A DNA stretch of 64,000 nucleotides from DASQZK01 sp963809925 (GCA_963809925.1 CAWELH010000009.1:227226-291225); one strand, 5' to 3'; positions 9,349-18,921 are shown, counted from the stretch's first letter. Numbers and translations: made by a program. The notes: generated by a model from the sequence alone, not told the origin.

Positions 9349-10584
9349 ATGGTGAGATTGCGTTTTGTGCAGGGTCTGATTCTAATGGTGCTATTCCTGC
9401 CGGCTGTAAAAGCGGGGATACCGTTATCTTTCATTCATGCGAACATAAGCCTTGAGACTGGTCGGGATACGACCATTGAAATACCGCACAGTTTCCACGA
9501 TGAAATGTTGGAGATCGAGAGGTCATACAGCATCGTCCATATCACGCCACTCAACGACAGTCTTATAATCTTGAAGATTCGCCACGGACTGCCGGGACCC
9601 GGAAAGCAAATATCCATAATTGCCGTAGGCGATATTATGCCTGGCACGAATTATCCCAAAGAGTCTTACCTGCCACCCGACTGCAGTGCCCTGTTCCGTC
9701 CGGTAAATGATCTGATCCGTTCTGCAGATATTGCTACCGGAAATCTCGAAGGCGTCTTCTCTTCGGTTGGCGGTACACCAAAAACCTGCAAAGACCCGGA
9801 TAACTGCTATGTTTTCAGGATACCTGACGAATATATCCATGATATTATCGATGCAGGCTTTGACATCCTGGGAACCGCCAACAACCATGTCAATGATTTC
9901 GGCCCTGTTGGAAGAGCCAGTACAGCAGCTTTACTTGAAAAAGCCGGCGTGCACTTTGCCGGCTTCAGCAATTTTCCATATACTGTGTACCAATGCCAGG
10001 GACTAAAGGTAGCCTATTGTGCCTTTGCACCTCATACCGGTACGCTCGACCTGAAAGATTATAAAGGCGCGGCCGCTTTGATTCGTCAATTGGATGCGCA
10101 ATGTGACATCGTTATCGTTGGATTTCATGGCGGTGCTGAAGGAAGAGATCATCAGCATGTTACCAGGCAGGATGAAGATTTCCTGGGAAACAACCGGGGT
10201 AACGTATATGAATTTGCCCATACTGTAATTGATGCCGGTGCCGACCTTGTAATTGGAAGCGGCCCTCATGTTGTAAGGGCTGTCGAATTTTACAAAGGAA
10301 AGCTGATTGCCTACAGCCTTGGGAATTTTTGCACCTGGTCGAGGTTTAATCTTTCAGGACCGAATGCAAATGCGCCCGTTCTGCAGGTCTGGCTCGACCA
10401 TTCCGGAAATTATCTCAAGGCGAGAATATATTCATTTTACCAGGCAGGGGAGGGCGGACCTATACCGGATCAACGTGGTAATGCAGTGAAGAAGATCCGC
10501 GAACTCACGATGCTCGATTTTCCTGAATCGGATATTAACATTGATGATGATGGATGGATCGAAAGCCCGGCCGGTAAGAATTAG
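9349..10584 (+). CDS. CapA family protein (PGA_cap, metallophosphatase-like fold)
   Basis: This 411-residue exported protein has a signal peptide (about residues 1-22) and a ~60-residue N-terminal extension before the PGA_cap domain. That domain has the usual blocks: AVGDIMPGTNY, GNLEGVFSS, TANNHVNDFG, GFHGGAEGRDH and GSGPHVVR. These Asp/Asn/His blocks are the metal-binding core of the CapA/calcineurin-like fold. Family members are linked to poly-gamma-glutamate capsule synthesis, but no capB/capC genes are nearby, so a capsule role is not supported. A second, divergent CapA protein lies at 13126-14292. Confidence 0.85.
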   Translation: MVRLRFVQGLILMVLFLPAVKAGIPLSFIHANISLETGRDTTIEIPHSFHDEMLEIERSYSIVHITPLNDSLIILKIRHGLPGPGKQISIIAVGDIMPGTNYPKESYLPPDCSALFRPVNDLIRSADIATGNLEGVFSSVGGTPKTCKDPDNCYVFRIPDEYIHDIIDAGFDILGTANNHVNDFGPVGRASTAALLEKAGVHFAGFSNFPYTVYQCQGLKVAYCAFAPHTGTLDLKDYKGAAALIRQLDAQCDIVIVGFHGGAEGRDHQHVTRQDEDFLGNNRGNVYEFAHTVIDAGADLVIGSGPHVVRAVEFYKGKLIAYSLGNFCTWSRFNLSGPNANAPVLQVWLDHSGNYLKARIYSFYQAGEGGPIPDQRGNAVKKIRELTMLDFPESDINIDDDGWIESPAGKN

Positions 10585-10704
10585 CAATGGATTTTTTTGA
10601 TTGGGAGTCAGTTTAATCATTTTGGCCGAATTTATGGAGATACAATTGACCCAAACAGACACGGACAGATGTTTGTAGAAAATGCTTCCCAGAAATCAGT
10701 TGAA

Positions 10705-10738
10705 TTGATTGCTTTTTCATTTGAATTTTCATACTTTG
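10705..10738 (+). promoter_or_regulatory. Candidate promoter for the MerR-family gene
   Basis: TTG at 10705-10707 and TACTTTG at 10732-10738 resemble the Bacteroidota -33/-7 pair at acceptable spacing, 26 nt upstream of the ATG. The -7 box is one base short of the TAnnTTTG consensus. The match is suggestive only. Confidence 0.28.
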
Positions 10739-10763
10739 CTCATTCTGTTCTAATCTCAAAAAA

Positions 10764-11105
10764 ATGCCGTACAAGGAATCGAAAGTCGAGAAATTATATT
10801 ACTCGATAGGTGAAGTTGCGGAAATGTTTACTGTTAATACTTCTCTGATCAGATTCTGGGAAAGAGAGTTTGATATTATCAAACCCAAAAAGAACAAGAA
10901 AGGGAACAGGCTATTTACAAAGGAGGATATTGATAATTTTCATATCATTTATCACCTTGTAAAGGAGAAAGGGATGACACTTAAGGGAGCACAAAAGAAA
11001 ATGAAGGAAAACAAGGATGGTACCGTGAAGGATTTTGAAGTGATACAGACGTTAAGCGGTATCAGGCAGATGCTCCTCGATATCAGGGAGGAACTGGAGA
11101 GCTGA
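10764..11105 (+). CDS. MerR family transcriptional regulator
   Basis: This 113-residue cytoplasmic protein has an N-terminal MerR helix-turn-helix: YSIGEVAEMFTVNTSLIRFW, then the wing (KKNKKGNRLFTKEDI) and a short helical tail (EKGMTLKGAQKKM). There is no effector-binding domain and no cysteine cluster, so it is not a metal or redox sensor of the classic type. Short MerR proteins of this kind lie close to M23 peptidase genes in many Bacteroidota, hinting at envelope-related control. The target is unknown. Confidence 0.85.
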   Translation: MPYKESKVEKLYYSIGEVAEMFTVNTSLIRFWEREFDIIKPKKNKKGNRLFTKEDIDNFHIIYHLVKEKGMTLKGAQKKMKENKDGTVKDFEVIQTLSGIRQMLLDIREELES

Positions 11106-11223
11106 ACAAGCCTCCGCTTTCATTTACATTCCCGCTGCCCGTAGTATTCCCATCCTGCTGTTGACGGGCAGTTGGCATGCCACCATTCCGGCAATTTCCC
11201 ACAAACATTTGAAATCAATAATT

Positions 11224-12318
11224 ATGAAACTGAAGGAGATCGTTTCCTTGTTCGAGCAGACCGCCTCATTCTCATTCCAGGAATCATATGATAATTCAGG
11301 CTTGCAAACCGGCTTTCCGGACATGGAAGTAAACGGTGCTCTGATCACCCTGGATGTTACGGAAAGTGTCATCGATGAAGCCCTTAAACTGGGCTATAAC
11401 CTGATCATTTCCCATCATCCAGTGATATTTGGCAGCCTGAAATCACTGACCGGGAAAAATCTTACAGAACGGATTGTATTAAAAGCGGTTAAAAATGATA
11501 TAGCAATACTGTCGGTGCATACCAACATTGACAGCGTTTATGAGGGTGTAAATGGCCGGATATGTGATAAGCTTGGTCTGAAGCAGAGGAGTATTCTGTC
11601 TCCTGCAGAGGATAAATTGTCCAAACTGGTATTCTTTGTCCCTGCTGCCCATGCCGAGAAAGTACGGGAGGCGGTTTTCCTGGCCGGGGCAGGAGTGATA
11701 GGTGAATATGATCAGTGCAGTTATAATGTTGATGGTATAGGGTCATTCAGAGCTTCTGAGAAAGCAAAACCATTTGTCGGGGAAAAGGGCCGAATCCATT
11801 TTGAAAAGGAAACAAGGGTTGAAACCATCCTGCCCACACACATGAGTGACAGGGTTATTGCAGCCATGGTTGAAAGCCATCCCTATGAGGAAGTAGCCTG
11901 GGATCTGTATCCCCTTTCAAATAAATACCAGAGAGCAGGAATGGGTATGACCGGTGAATTCGAAGAAGGGATGGAGGAACACGACTTCCTGAATGCCGCG
12001 AAGGTCATCTTCAATGCGGGATGCGTCAGGTATACAGCACTTACCGGCAAAAAGATAAGGAAAGTTGCAGTATGCGGAGGTAGCGGTAGTTTTCTTCTCG
12101 GTAAGGCCATTTCTGCAGGCTGTGATGCCTTTGTCTCCGGCGATTTTAAATACCATCAGTTCTTTGAAGCCGACGGCAGGATTCTTGTGGCTGATATCGG
12201 ACATTATGAAAGTGAACAATTTACAAAAGAACTCTTTTATGAATTAGTTACAGAAAATTTCCCTAAATTTGCAGTTCATTTATCGGATGTAAATACAAAT
12301 CCAATTAATTATATATAG
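11224..12318 (+). CDS. Nif3-like dinuclear metal-centre protein (GTP cyclohydrolase 1 type 2/YbgI family)
   Basis: This 364-residue protein is of the long bacterial Nif3 form, with a PII/CutA-like insert between the two Nif3 halves. Metal-binding blocks are NLIISHHPVIFG (HH pair), SVHTNIDSV and near the C-terminus ADIGHYESEQF. The ATG at 11224 is chosen because homology starts at MKLKEIVSLFEQ; an upstream in-frame ATG would add 21 unsupported residues. The stop is 4 bp before the next gene, so the two are probably one operon. Biochemical function of the family is not settled. Confidence 0.9.
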   Translation: MKLKEIVSLFEQTASFSFQESYDNSGLQTGFPDMEVNGALITLDVTESVIDEALKLGYNLIISHHPVIFGSLKSLTGKNLTERIVLKAVKNDIAILSVHTNIDSVYEGVNGRICDKLGLKQRSILSPAEDKLSKLVFFVPAAHAEKVREAVFLAGAGVIGEYDQCSYNVDGIGSFRASEKAKPFVGEKGRIHFEKETRVETILPTHMSDRVIAAMVESHPYEEVAWDLYPLSNKYQRAGMGMTGEFEEGMEEHDFLNAAKVIFNAGCVRYTALTGKKIRKVAVCGGSGSFLLGKAISAGCDAFVSGDFKYHQFFEADGRILVADIGHYESEQFTKELFYELVTENFPKFAVHLSDVNTNPINYI

Positions 12319-12322
12319 TCCT

Positions 12323-13102
12323 ATGGCTGAGCAGAAATCAAAAATTGAAGAAACTGCAGAAATCTCTGTTGAGGATAAACTGAAAGCACTTTATGAGCTT
12401 CAACAAGTCGATACGGAAATTGATAAAATTAAAATCCTTCGCGGGGAACTTCCCCTGGAAGTTCAGGACCTCGAGGATGAATTAGCCGGCTTGGAAACCA
12501 GGATCAACAACTACGATCAGGAGGTAAAAAGTCTGGAACAAAATATTGCAAATAAAAAACAGGAAATTCTGAATTCTGAGTCACTGATCAAAAAATATCA
12601 GGAACAGCAGAATAATGTAAGGAATAACAGGGAGTACGATTCTCTTTCTAAAGAGGTTGAATTTCAGACACTTGAGATTGAACTTAGTAAGAAAAAAATC
12701 AGTGAGTTTACCGTTCTGATGAATGATAAAAATGTACAGATCGATGAGGCAAGGGGTAAATTTACAGAGCGACAAAATGATTTGGATGGTAAGAAACAGG
12801 AGTTGGATGAGATCGTGACTGAAACCCAGAAGGAAGAAGAAGCACTCAACCGGAAATCCGAAGATATTGAAAACAGGATTGAACCGAGGTTACTTACTGC
12901 TTATAAAAGGATCCGCGGGAATGCAAGAAACGGGCTGGCAGTGGTAACTGTTGCAAGGGATGCCTGTGGCGGCTGCTTTAATAATATACCTCCCCAGAGA
13001 CAGCTCGACATTAAATCGAGGAAAAAGATTATCGTCTGCGAATATTGCGGTAGGATTCTTGTTGATGATGAGATCCTCGGAGAAAAAACGGAGGAGTCGT
13101 AG
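12323..13102 (+). CDS. Coiled-coil protein with C4 zinc ribbon (zf-RING_7 family)
   Basis: This 259-residue cytoplasmic protein has a long coiled coil (about residues 20-190, rich in Glu/Lys/Gln heptads) and a C-terminal zinc ribbon with two CxxC pairs, CGGC and CEYC. It belongs to the PF02591 group of small coiled-coil zinc-ribbon proteins, some of which are reported to bind nucleic acid or act in flagellar/chlamydial systems. It is coupled to the Nif3-like gene by a 4-bp gap, a pairing seen in other bacteria. Its molecular role here is unknown. Confidence 0.85.
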   Translation: MAEQKSKIEETAEISVEDKLKALYELQQVDTEIDKIKILRGELPLEVQDLEDELAGLETRINNYDQEVKSLEQNIANKKQEILNSESLIKKYQEQQNNVRNNREYDSLSKEVEFQTLEIELSKKKISEFTVLMNDKNVQIDEARGKFTERQNDLDGKKQELDEIVTETQKEEEALNRKSEDIENRIEPRLLTAYKRIRGNARNGLAVVTVARDACGGCFNNIPPQRQLDIKSRKKIIVCEYCGRILVDDEILGEKTEES

Positions 13103-13125
13103 ATCAAACGAAAAACATTGAGTAT

Positions 13126-14292
13126 TTAAGGATTTAAGACCCGGGTTCCTGTTAATGAGCCCGGGTTTTTTGGGCTTTGGCTATAAGGATTCAACGGAAC
13201 ATTTTCAAGATGCTTACTGGTATCTTGAAAAAAGTCATGCATCTGTTGCCGGTCTTTTTCCGTCATGCCCAGTTTTTCGATTGTCCTATCATCGGCCGAT
13301 GCCGGAACAAGGACAAAATAAATTCCATTGTCTTTTTTCGCCGGTTTCCAAACCCATACCGGTAGGTAATTGTAGTCACAGATCCCGGTAACACCGTCAT
13401 GTTTTTCCAGGTCCATTGAGAACATGATGCCGCCATCTGTGTAGTGCTCTCTCTGGTTAGAAATGAAGTTGCCAAGACTGTAAACGACCAGATATCGGGT
13501 CGTATCTGATACATCATCCCCGGAGACAAACTTAACAGGCTGTACCACATGTGGATGCGACCCTATGATTGCATCAGCACCATGACTGAGAAGATATTTT
13601 GCGAGGTAATCCTGCTCCTTGTTTTCGGTTCGCTGATATTCTAGTCCCCAATGTATAGTTACAATGGTGAAATCGGGAACGGCCAGTCGTGCCTTCTCGA
13701 GATCCTGCCTTACGACGGCAGTGTCGATATAATTTACGATGTTGGGTTCATGAACCGAAAGTCCGTTAGTGCCGAAAGTATAATTCAGAATGGCAAGCCG
13801 GATTCCGTTTTTTTCAATGATCAGCGGGTAGGTTTTCTGCCTTTCCGCTTCGTTGGCAAAGGTACCGGTGTGAAGAATACCTTTCTTGTTCAGGACCTCA
13901 ATGGTGCGCTCAAGTCCTTCTTTACCTCTGTCGAGGCAATGGTTGTTGGCAGTAATAAGGATGTCGAAGCCTGCATTTTTCGATGCAAGGGCAAGTTCAT
14001 CCGGTGATGAAAACTGCGGGTATCCTTTATAAACCGGGCCTGCCAACGTTACTTCGAGATTTCCTATGGCGATGTCGGCCGATTCAATAAAGGGTTTAAG
14101 AAGGGAAAAACAGGTATCATAATTATAGCTGCCGGTGACTGCGTCCAGCGCAGAATTTATCTGCGTATCATGGCCCATGATATCACCTGCAAAAACTAAT
14201 TTCAGATGAGGGTTTAGGCATACGCTTTCCTGCCCCGATACGAGATGGGGTAAAAAAACTATAAGTAAAAGGTATAAAACGATCTTCTTCAT
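13126..14292 (-). CDS. CapA family protein (second, divergent copy)
   Basis: This 388-residue exported protein has a signal peptide (about residues 1-20) and a full PGA_cap domain: FAGDIMGHDTQI, GNLEVTLAG, ITANNHCLDRGKEG, TIHWGLEYQ, GSHPHVVQP and YSLGNFISNQ. It lacks the N-terminal extension of the copy at 9349. It starts 3 bp after the TPM gene, as the last member of a LemA-TPM-TPM-CapA operon. Its last residues (PGSLTGTRVLNP) are encoded across the terminator of the opposing gene. Confidence 0.87.
   Translation of the reverse strand: MKKIVLYLLLIVFLPHLVSGQESVCLNPHLKLVFAGDIMGHDTQINSALDAVTGSYNYDTCFSLLKPFIESADIAIGNLEVTLAGPVYKGYPQFSSPDELALASKNAGFDILITANNHCLDRGKEGLERTIEVLNKKGILHTGTFANEAERQKTYPLIIEKNGIRLAILNYTFGTNGLSVHEPNIVNYIDTAVVRQDLEKARLAVPDFTIVTIHWGLEYQRTENKEQDYLAKYLLSHGADAIIGSHPHVVQPVKFVSGDDVSDTTRYLVVYSLGNFISNQREHYTDGGIMFSMDLEKHDGVTGICDYNYLPVWVWKPAKKDNGIYFVLVPASADDRTIEKLGMTEKDRQQMHDFFQDTSKHLENVPLNPYSQSPKNPGSLTGTRVLNP
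13139..13171 (+). terminator. Rho-independent terminator after the zinc-ribbon gene
   Basis: A perfect 7-bp GC-rich stem, ACCCGGG (13139-13145) pairing with CCCGGGT (13160-13166), is followed by six Ts. It ends the Nif3/zinc-ribbon transcript. It lies within the last codons of the convergent CapA gene on the other strand, so the hairpin sequence is also protein-coding. Confidence 0.8.
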
Positions 14293-14295
14293 ATT

Positions 14296-15075
14296 TTACC
14301 AGCCCCCGCTCGCACCACCACCGCCGAAACTGCCTCCGCCGCCTCCGGAAAAACCGCCGAAGCCGCCTGAGCCGGAAGAGAAGCCTCCCCAGCTGCCGCT
14401 ATGCGTATTTCTTGATCCACTTAACATTGACATGGCGATCCAGAAAGGTACAGCCCGGCCGAGTGATGAGGATCGCCTTCTCCTCGACTGTCCGAAAAAG
14501 AGAAAAAACAGGAAGATAAAGATGAGGAAACCTATCGGTGCACCACCCTGCGAAGTTTGTTTTCTATACTGATCGGCAGTGAATTTTCCTGAGAGCAGGT
14601 TGATCATTACATTCGTACCCTTGTCCAGTCCGTCAAAATACTTGTTCTGTTTGAAGCTCGGCAGAATCTCATTTTCAATGATCCTTTTTGCTATCGCATC
14701 GGGTATATACTGCTCTAAACCGTAACCAACCTGGATAGCGATTTTCCTGTCTTTCGGATACATAAGTACAATTGCGCCATTGTCCTGGCCCTTTTGACCG
14801 ATTTCCCATTTTTCTCCAATGTCCGTCGCCATCATATCCACAGGCACATCACCATGTTCATCCATGATAACGATGAGGATTTGTGTGCTTGTCGAGTCCT
14901 CATATCGCATCAGTTTCTTATTTAGCGACAGTTCTTCATTTGCACGCAGGAGATTCGGGTAATCGTTAACGTATGCATAGGGTTTCTTCGGAATCAAATC
15001 GTCATCTGCTGCATAAACCTGCCAGGAAGCAAGGGTAGATACAAGGAGAATGACTACCATAAGGACCTTACGCAT
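14296..15075 (-). CDS. TPM-domain protein with glycine-rich tail (YgcG-like)
   Basis: This 259-residue protein has a signal peptide (MRKVLMVVILLVSTLASW), a TPM domain (about 30-165, with YPKDRKIAIQVGYGLE), one membrane helix (FLIFIFLFFLFF) and a C-terminal Gly/Ser-rich tail. I place the start at the ATG at 15075 because it gives a clean signal peptide; an upstream ATG at 15219 would run into the preceding gene. TPM/LemA pairs are conserved, but the function is unclear. Photosystem II repair is known only in plants. Confidence 0.85.
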   Translation of the reverse strand: MRKVLMVVILLVSTLASWQVYAADDDLIPKKPYAYVNDYPNLLRANEELSLNKKLMRYEDSTSTQILIVIMDEHGDVPVDMMATDIGEKWEIGQKGQDNGAIVLMYPKDRKIAIQVGYGLEQYIPDAIAKRIIENEILPSFKQNKYFDGLDKGTNVMINLLSGKFTADQYRKQTSQGGAPIGFLIFIFLFFLFFGQSRRRRSSSLGRAVPFWIAMSMLSGSRNTHSGSWGGFSSGSGGFGGFSGGGGGSFGGGGASGGW

Positions 15076-15178
15076 AACTGCTACTTTTATTGATACTAAC
15101 GATGCTTTTCTCATATTTGGTATCTGCATTTTCCGAAGTAATTTTAATTTCGCCGACAAAGCTTTTGCGTCGTTCTGT

Positions 15179-15622
15179 TCATTCGTCTTTCCCGAAAGAA
15201 ATATCGTCCGGGAGTTCATTTACGTCGTCCGACTGATATGGGAAATGGGTTTTAAGCTGCTCGCCAGCCATGACAATACCTTCACACAGGCCATCCACGA
15301 AGTCACCCTGCCTGAAATGTTCCCCCATCTTTTCCTTTATGGTATCCCAGAAATTGGCCGGGACTTTCTCGTTGATCCCCGCATCACCGAGTATGGCAAA
15401 CTTACGGCCGTCAACCGCCAGGAAGAACAGCACGCCGTTCCTGAGGGCGGTTTTATGCATCTCAAGACGTTTGAAAATATATGCTGCACGATCGAGGACA
15501 TCACCTTTTAGTCCTCCTTCAATATGCACCCGGATCTCGCCCGAGGTGTTCATCTCTGCTTCCTGAACAGATCTGACTATTTTCTCTTTTTCTTCGGTAC
15601 TGAAAAATTTATCTGGACTCAT
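15179..15622 (-). CDS. TPM-domain protein, short form
   Basis: This 147-residue protein consists almost wholly of one TPM_phosphatase domain (TSGEIRVHIEGG near residue 27, FFLAVDGRKFAILGD near 66, FRQGDFVDGLCEGI near 104). It has no signal peptide or membrane segment. It sits between LemA (11 bp upstream) and the membrane TPM protein (103 bp downstream). Two TPM genes of unlike architecture next to LemA is a common arrangement in Bacteroidota. Confidence 0.85.
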   Translation of the reverse strand: MSPDKFFSTEEKEKIVRSVQEAEMNTSGEIRVHIEGGLKGDVLDRAAYIFKRLEMHKTALRNGVLFFLAVDGRKFAILGDAGINEKVPANFWDTIKEKMGEHFRQGDFVDGLCEGIVMAGEQLKTHFPYQSDDVNELPDDISFGKDE

Positions 15623-15633
15623 GTTTTATGGGT

Positions 15634-16221
15634 TTAGAATTTTACTTCCGGAGCTTTCTCTGCACCTTCCGTAGCTGTAAAATATCCTTTCTTTTCAAAA
15701 CCAAACATGGAGGCATAAATGTTTCCCGGGAAAGTTCTGATCGATTTGTTAAAATCCATCACTGCATCATTAAACCTTTTTCTCTCAACAGCTATGCGAT
15801 TCTCGGTACCTTCAAGCTGTGCCTGGAGCTCCAGGAAGTTTTGATTTGCTTTCAGTTCGGGATACCTTTCCACAACGACCATCAGTCTGGAGAGTGCTGA
15901 AGTAAGTGCTCCCTGTGAGGCTTCAAACTGACTGACCGCTTCGGGTGACAAATTTTCAGGGTTGATATTAACGCTGGTGGCTTTTGACCTGGCTTCGATG
16001 ACCTGCGTGAGCGTTTCCTTCTCAAAACTTGCGACTCCTTTAACCGTGTTCACAAGGTTTGGTATCAGATCGGCACGCCGCTGATAGACATTTTCCACCT
16101 GTGCCCAGGACTGGTTGACGATTTCATCTTTGGAGACCAGCCGGTTATACCTACCTACACCTATAAATACAAGTAGTACAAGAAGGATGATGACAATGAC
16201 AGATTTACTCAGAGTTTTCAT
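15634..16221 (-). CDS. lemA: LemA family membrane protein
   Basis: This 195-residue protein has one N-terminal membrane helix (VIVIILLVLLVFIGV) followed by a long helical domain with the LemA signature NQSWAQVENVYQRRADLIPN and LVNTVKGVASFE. The ATG at 16221 is chosen because it begins just before the helix; a longer reading adds 23 residues without homology. It heads the operon with two TPM proteins and CapA. LemA function is not firmly known. Confidence 0.9.
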   Translation of the reverse strand: MKTLSKSVIVIILLVLLVFIGVGRYNRLVSKDEIVNQSWAQVENVYQRRADLIPNLVNTVKGVASFEKETLTQVIEARSKATSVNINPENLSPEAVSQFEASQGALTSALSRLMVVVERYPELKANQNFLELQAQLEGTENRIAVERKRFNDAVMDFNKSIRTFPGNIYASMFGFEKKGYFTATEGAEKAPEVKF

Positions 16222-16542
16222 GTTATAGTTATTAATGTCAGACGTAAAGGTATTAATTATGAATGAAACGATTAGGAGGCTTTCCATCAAATACCGTTCC
16301 TGCCGGTTGAATTGTCATTTTTGTCAGATTGTTGGGGCAAAACGGCAGAAAATGCCTTTTAATTTCTAAGAAACTAAAATGGGAAAATTCTGTGATTGGT
16401 TGTTTTTGTAGCGGGTCAGGAGATTTTGTTCCTGTACCATGGAGAAAACTCCTCTTAGAAATGGTGTTAGGTTGGTTGAATCATGCATCCATTGATAAGC
16501 AAGAGGGTTAACACTGCTGTATTCAACATTCCGGGAAAAGCA

Positions 16543-16792
16543 GAAGGTTCTATATATTGTTCTTATATACGAAGTTGTTGGGGATCCCACCCCCCGCCCA
16601 CCACCCTTAATGCGCAGAAAGAACAAATCTCAGCCTCCCCTGCACATGTTCTTCAGCAGAGACGAAAACTCACTTCTTATCCTGCCGGTTCCCCTTTCCT
16701 CCGGACGTCTCTTTATATCAAAACGATGAAAAAATCAGCGTACTGCTGACCTCTTTTTACATCTCCGGAACAATACGGCTTATGAATGCCAA
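16543..16792 (+). repeat. ~250-bp intergenic repeat, copy A
   Basis: This stretch matches, in inverted orientation, the sequence at 30680-30928. The match begins near GAAGGTTCTATATATTGTTC, runs through a C-rich block (around 16583-16612) and ends near CATCTCCGGAACAATACG. Differences are scattered, so the copies are not recent. An 8-bp inverted pair, TATTGTTC (16555-16562) and GAACAATA (16768-16775), lies near the ends, as in miniature transposable elements. It encodes nothing convincing. The rest of the 678-bp gap 16222-16899 shows no gene; TAATTTTG at 16878-16885 is a possible -7 box for hutU. Confidence 0.8.
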
Positions 16793-16899
16793 CCTACGGT
16801 GCCACTATATTTATTGTAACTCCTCATACTACTCTTCCAATATGTTATTAAAAATCTCGTTCCTGCTCTCAAAATTTTAATTTTGTAAAAAACCAGACC

Positions 16900-18921
16900 A
16901 TGAACGCCGACGCTTTTAAAAAACAAATTCTGCTGGGCATACCGGAAACGCTGCCACCTGTAAAACCTTTTGACAAAAGTGTGAACCATGCTCCTGTCAG
17001 GAAGGATGTCCTGAACCCGGAAGAGAAGAAGCTGGCGGTCAGAAATGCACTCAGGTACTTCCCTCCGGTGCTTCATGAAGTTCTCGCCGCGGAGTTCAAA
17101 GAAGAGCTTGAAACTTTTGGCAGAATCTACATGCATCGTTACCGCCCCGAATATAAGATCTCAGCCCGCAATATCAGGGAATTTCCTCACCGCTGCACAC
17201 AGGCTGCAGCCATCATGCTGATGTTGAGTAATAATCTTGATGAAGCCGTGGCGCAACATCCACATGAGCTTATTACCTATGGCGGTAACGGAGCGGTATT
17301 TCAGAACTGGGCACAGTATCTGCTTACAATGAAATACCTGGCTGAAATGACCTGCGAACAAACGCTGGTGCTTTATTCCGGGCATCCACTGGGGCTCTTC
17401 CCGTCACACCGGGAGGCTCCAAGAGTTGTGGTGACGAATGGTATGGTCGTTCCAAATTACTCCTCCAGGGAGGATTATGAAAGATTCAATGCCCTCGGTG
17501 TTTCACAATACGGGCAGATGACGGCAGGTTCCTTTATGTACATAGGCCCTCAGGGAATTGTGCATGGAACCACGATTACGGTTTTGAACGCCGGACGCAG
17601 GATAAGCAAGAAGACATCCGGAAACCTTGAAGGTAAACTCTTCGTCACCTCCGGCCTTGGCGGTATGTCTGGTGCTCAGCCCAAAGCTACGGTAATCGCC
17701 GGTGGGCTGTGTGTCATTGCGGAGATTAACCCTAAGGCATTAAAGATACGACATTCACAAGGCTGGGTGGACGAAGTATATGACAGTCTTGATGCACTGA
17801 TCCCGCGGATGCAGGAGGCCAGGGCAAGAAAGGAGGCAGTGTCGCTGGCATACCAGGGTAATGTGGTGGATCTCTGGGAAAGACTCGCAAGGGATCAGAT
17901 CCATGTCGACCTTGGCTCCGATCAAACCTCTCTGCATAACCCGTTCGCAGGTGGTTATTACCCTGCAGACTTAAGTTTTGAAGCCTCGAACATCATGATG
18001 ACTGATGATCCTTCCTTGTTCCGTGGAAAAGTGCAGGCTTCATTGAGAAGGCATGTGGAGGCTGTTAACCGGATCTGTGAAAACGGCATGTATTTCTGGG
18101 ATTATGGGAATGCATTTTTGCTTGAAGCGGGCAGGGCAGGAGCTGATATTTTCAGAGAAAATGGGAACTACAGATACTCTTCCTACGTACAGGATATCAT
18201 GGGTCCCCTGTTCTTTGATTATGGCTTCGGACCTTTTCGATGGGTATGCACGTCATCCGACCCCGCTGATCTGCTGACAACGGATCATCTGGCAACAAAA
18301 GTCCTCGAACGTATTGCCCTGACAGCTCCGGCTGAGATAACTGGTCAGCTTGAGGATAATATACACTGGATTAAGGAAGCAGGAAAAAATAACCTCGTGG
18401 TAGGTTCACAGGCAAGGATTCTGTATGCTGACGCAGAAGGACGAATAGAGGTCGCACGAGCATTTAACAGGGCTGTCCGCGAAGGACTCATCAGTGAGCC
18501 TGTGGTTCTGGGAAGAGACCACCACGATGTTTCGGGTACCGATTCTCCGTACAGGGAAACATCGAATATCTACGACGGCTCAAGGTTTACCGCTGATATG
18601 GCGGTTCAGAATGTGATTGGTGATGCCTTCAGAGGAGCAACATGGGTTTCGCTGCATAACGGAGGAGGTGTCGGTTGGGGCGAAGTCATAAACGGAGGTT
18701 TTGGCATGGTTCTGGATGGGAGTGAAGATGCGGACCGGCGGATTGAGATGATGTTACACTGGGACGTAAATAACGGCATTGCCCGCCGAAGCTGGGCCAG
18801 AAACCAAGGAGCACAGTATGCGATCCGGAGGGAAATGGAAAAAACCCCACTGCTAAAGGTGACAATACCAAATTTTGCTGACGATAAACTGATCAATAAA
18901 TTATTCAACAATGAAAGCTAG
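16900..18921 (+). CDS. hutU: Urocanate hydratase
   Basis: This 673-residue cytoplasmic enzyme converts urocanate to imidazolone propionate in histidine degradation, with tightly bound NAD+. Conserved blocks include YSGHPLGLFPSH, the NAD-binding GLGGMSGAQPKA, the cysteine-containing RWVCTSSDP and SLHNGGGVGWGEV. It is of the long form (about 670 residues) rather than the ~555-residue proteobacterial form. No other hut genes are in the window. Its stop overlaps the next gene by 11 bp. Confidence 0.96.
   Translation: MNADAFKKQILLGIPETLPPVKPFDKSVNHAPVRKDVLNPEEKKLAVRNALRYFPPVLHEVLAAEFKEELETFGRIYMHRYRPEYKISARNIREFPHRCTQAAAIMLMLSNNLDEAVAQHPHELITYGGNGAVFQNWAQYLLTMKYLAEMTCEQTLVLYSGHPLGLFPSHREAPRVVVTNGMVVPNYSSREDYERFNALGVSQYGQMTAGSFMYIGPQGIVHGTTITVLNAGRRISKKTSGNLEGKLFVTSGLGGMSGAQPKATVIAGGLCVIAEINPKALKIRHSQGWVDEVYDSLDALIPRMQEARARKEAVSLAYQGNVVDLWERLARDQIHVDLGSDQTSLHNPFAGGYYPADLSFEASNIMMTDDPSLFRGKVQASLRRHVEAVNRICENGMYFWDYGNAFLLEAGRAGADIFRENGNYRYSSYVQDIMGPLFFDYGFGPFRWVCTSSDPADLLTTDHLATKVLERIALTAPAEITGQLEDNIHWIKEAGKNNLVVGSQARILYADAEGRIEVARAFNRAVREGLISEPVVLGRDHHDVSGTDSPYRETSNIYDGSRFTADMAVQNVIGDAFRGATWVSLHNGGGVGWGEVINGGFGMVLDGSEDADRRIEMMLHWDVNNGIARRSWARNQGAQYAIRREMEKTPLLKVTIPNFADDKLINKLFNNES

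Noticed and set aside
9349..14292. Poly-gamma-glutamate capsule locus, because of two CapA-family genes
   Set aside because: No capB, capC or capE is present; CapA-domain proteins occur widely without capsule synthesis.
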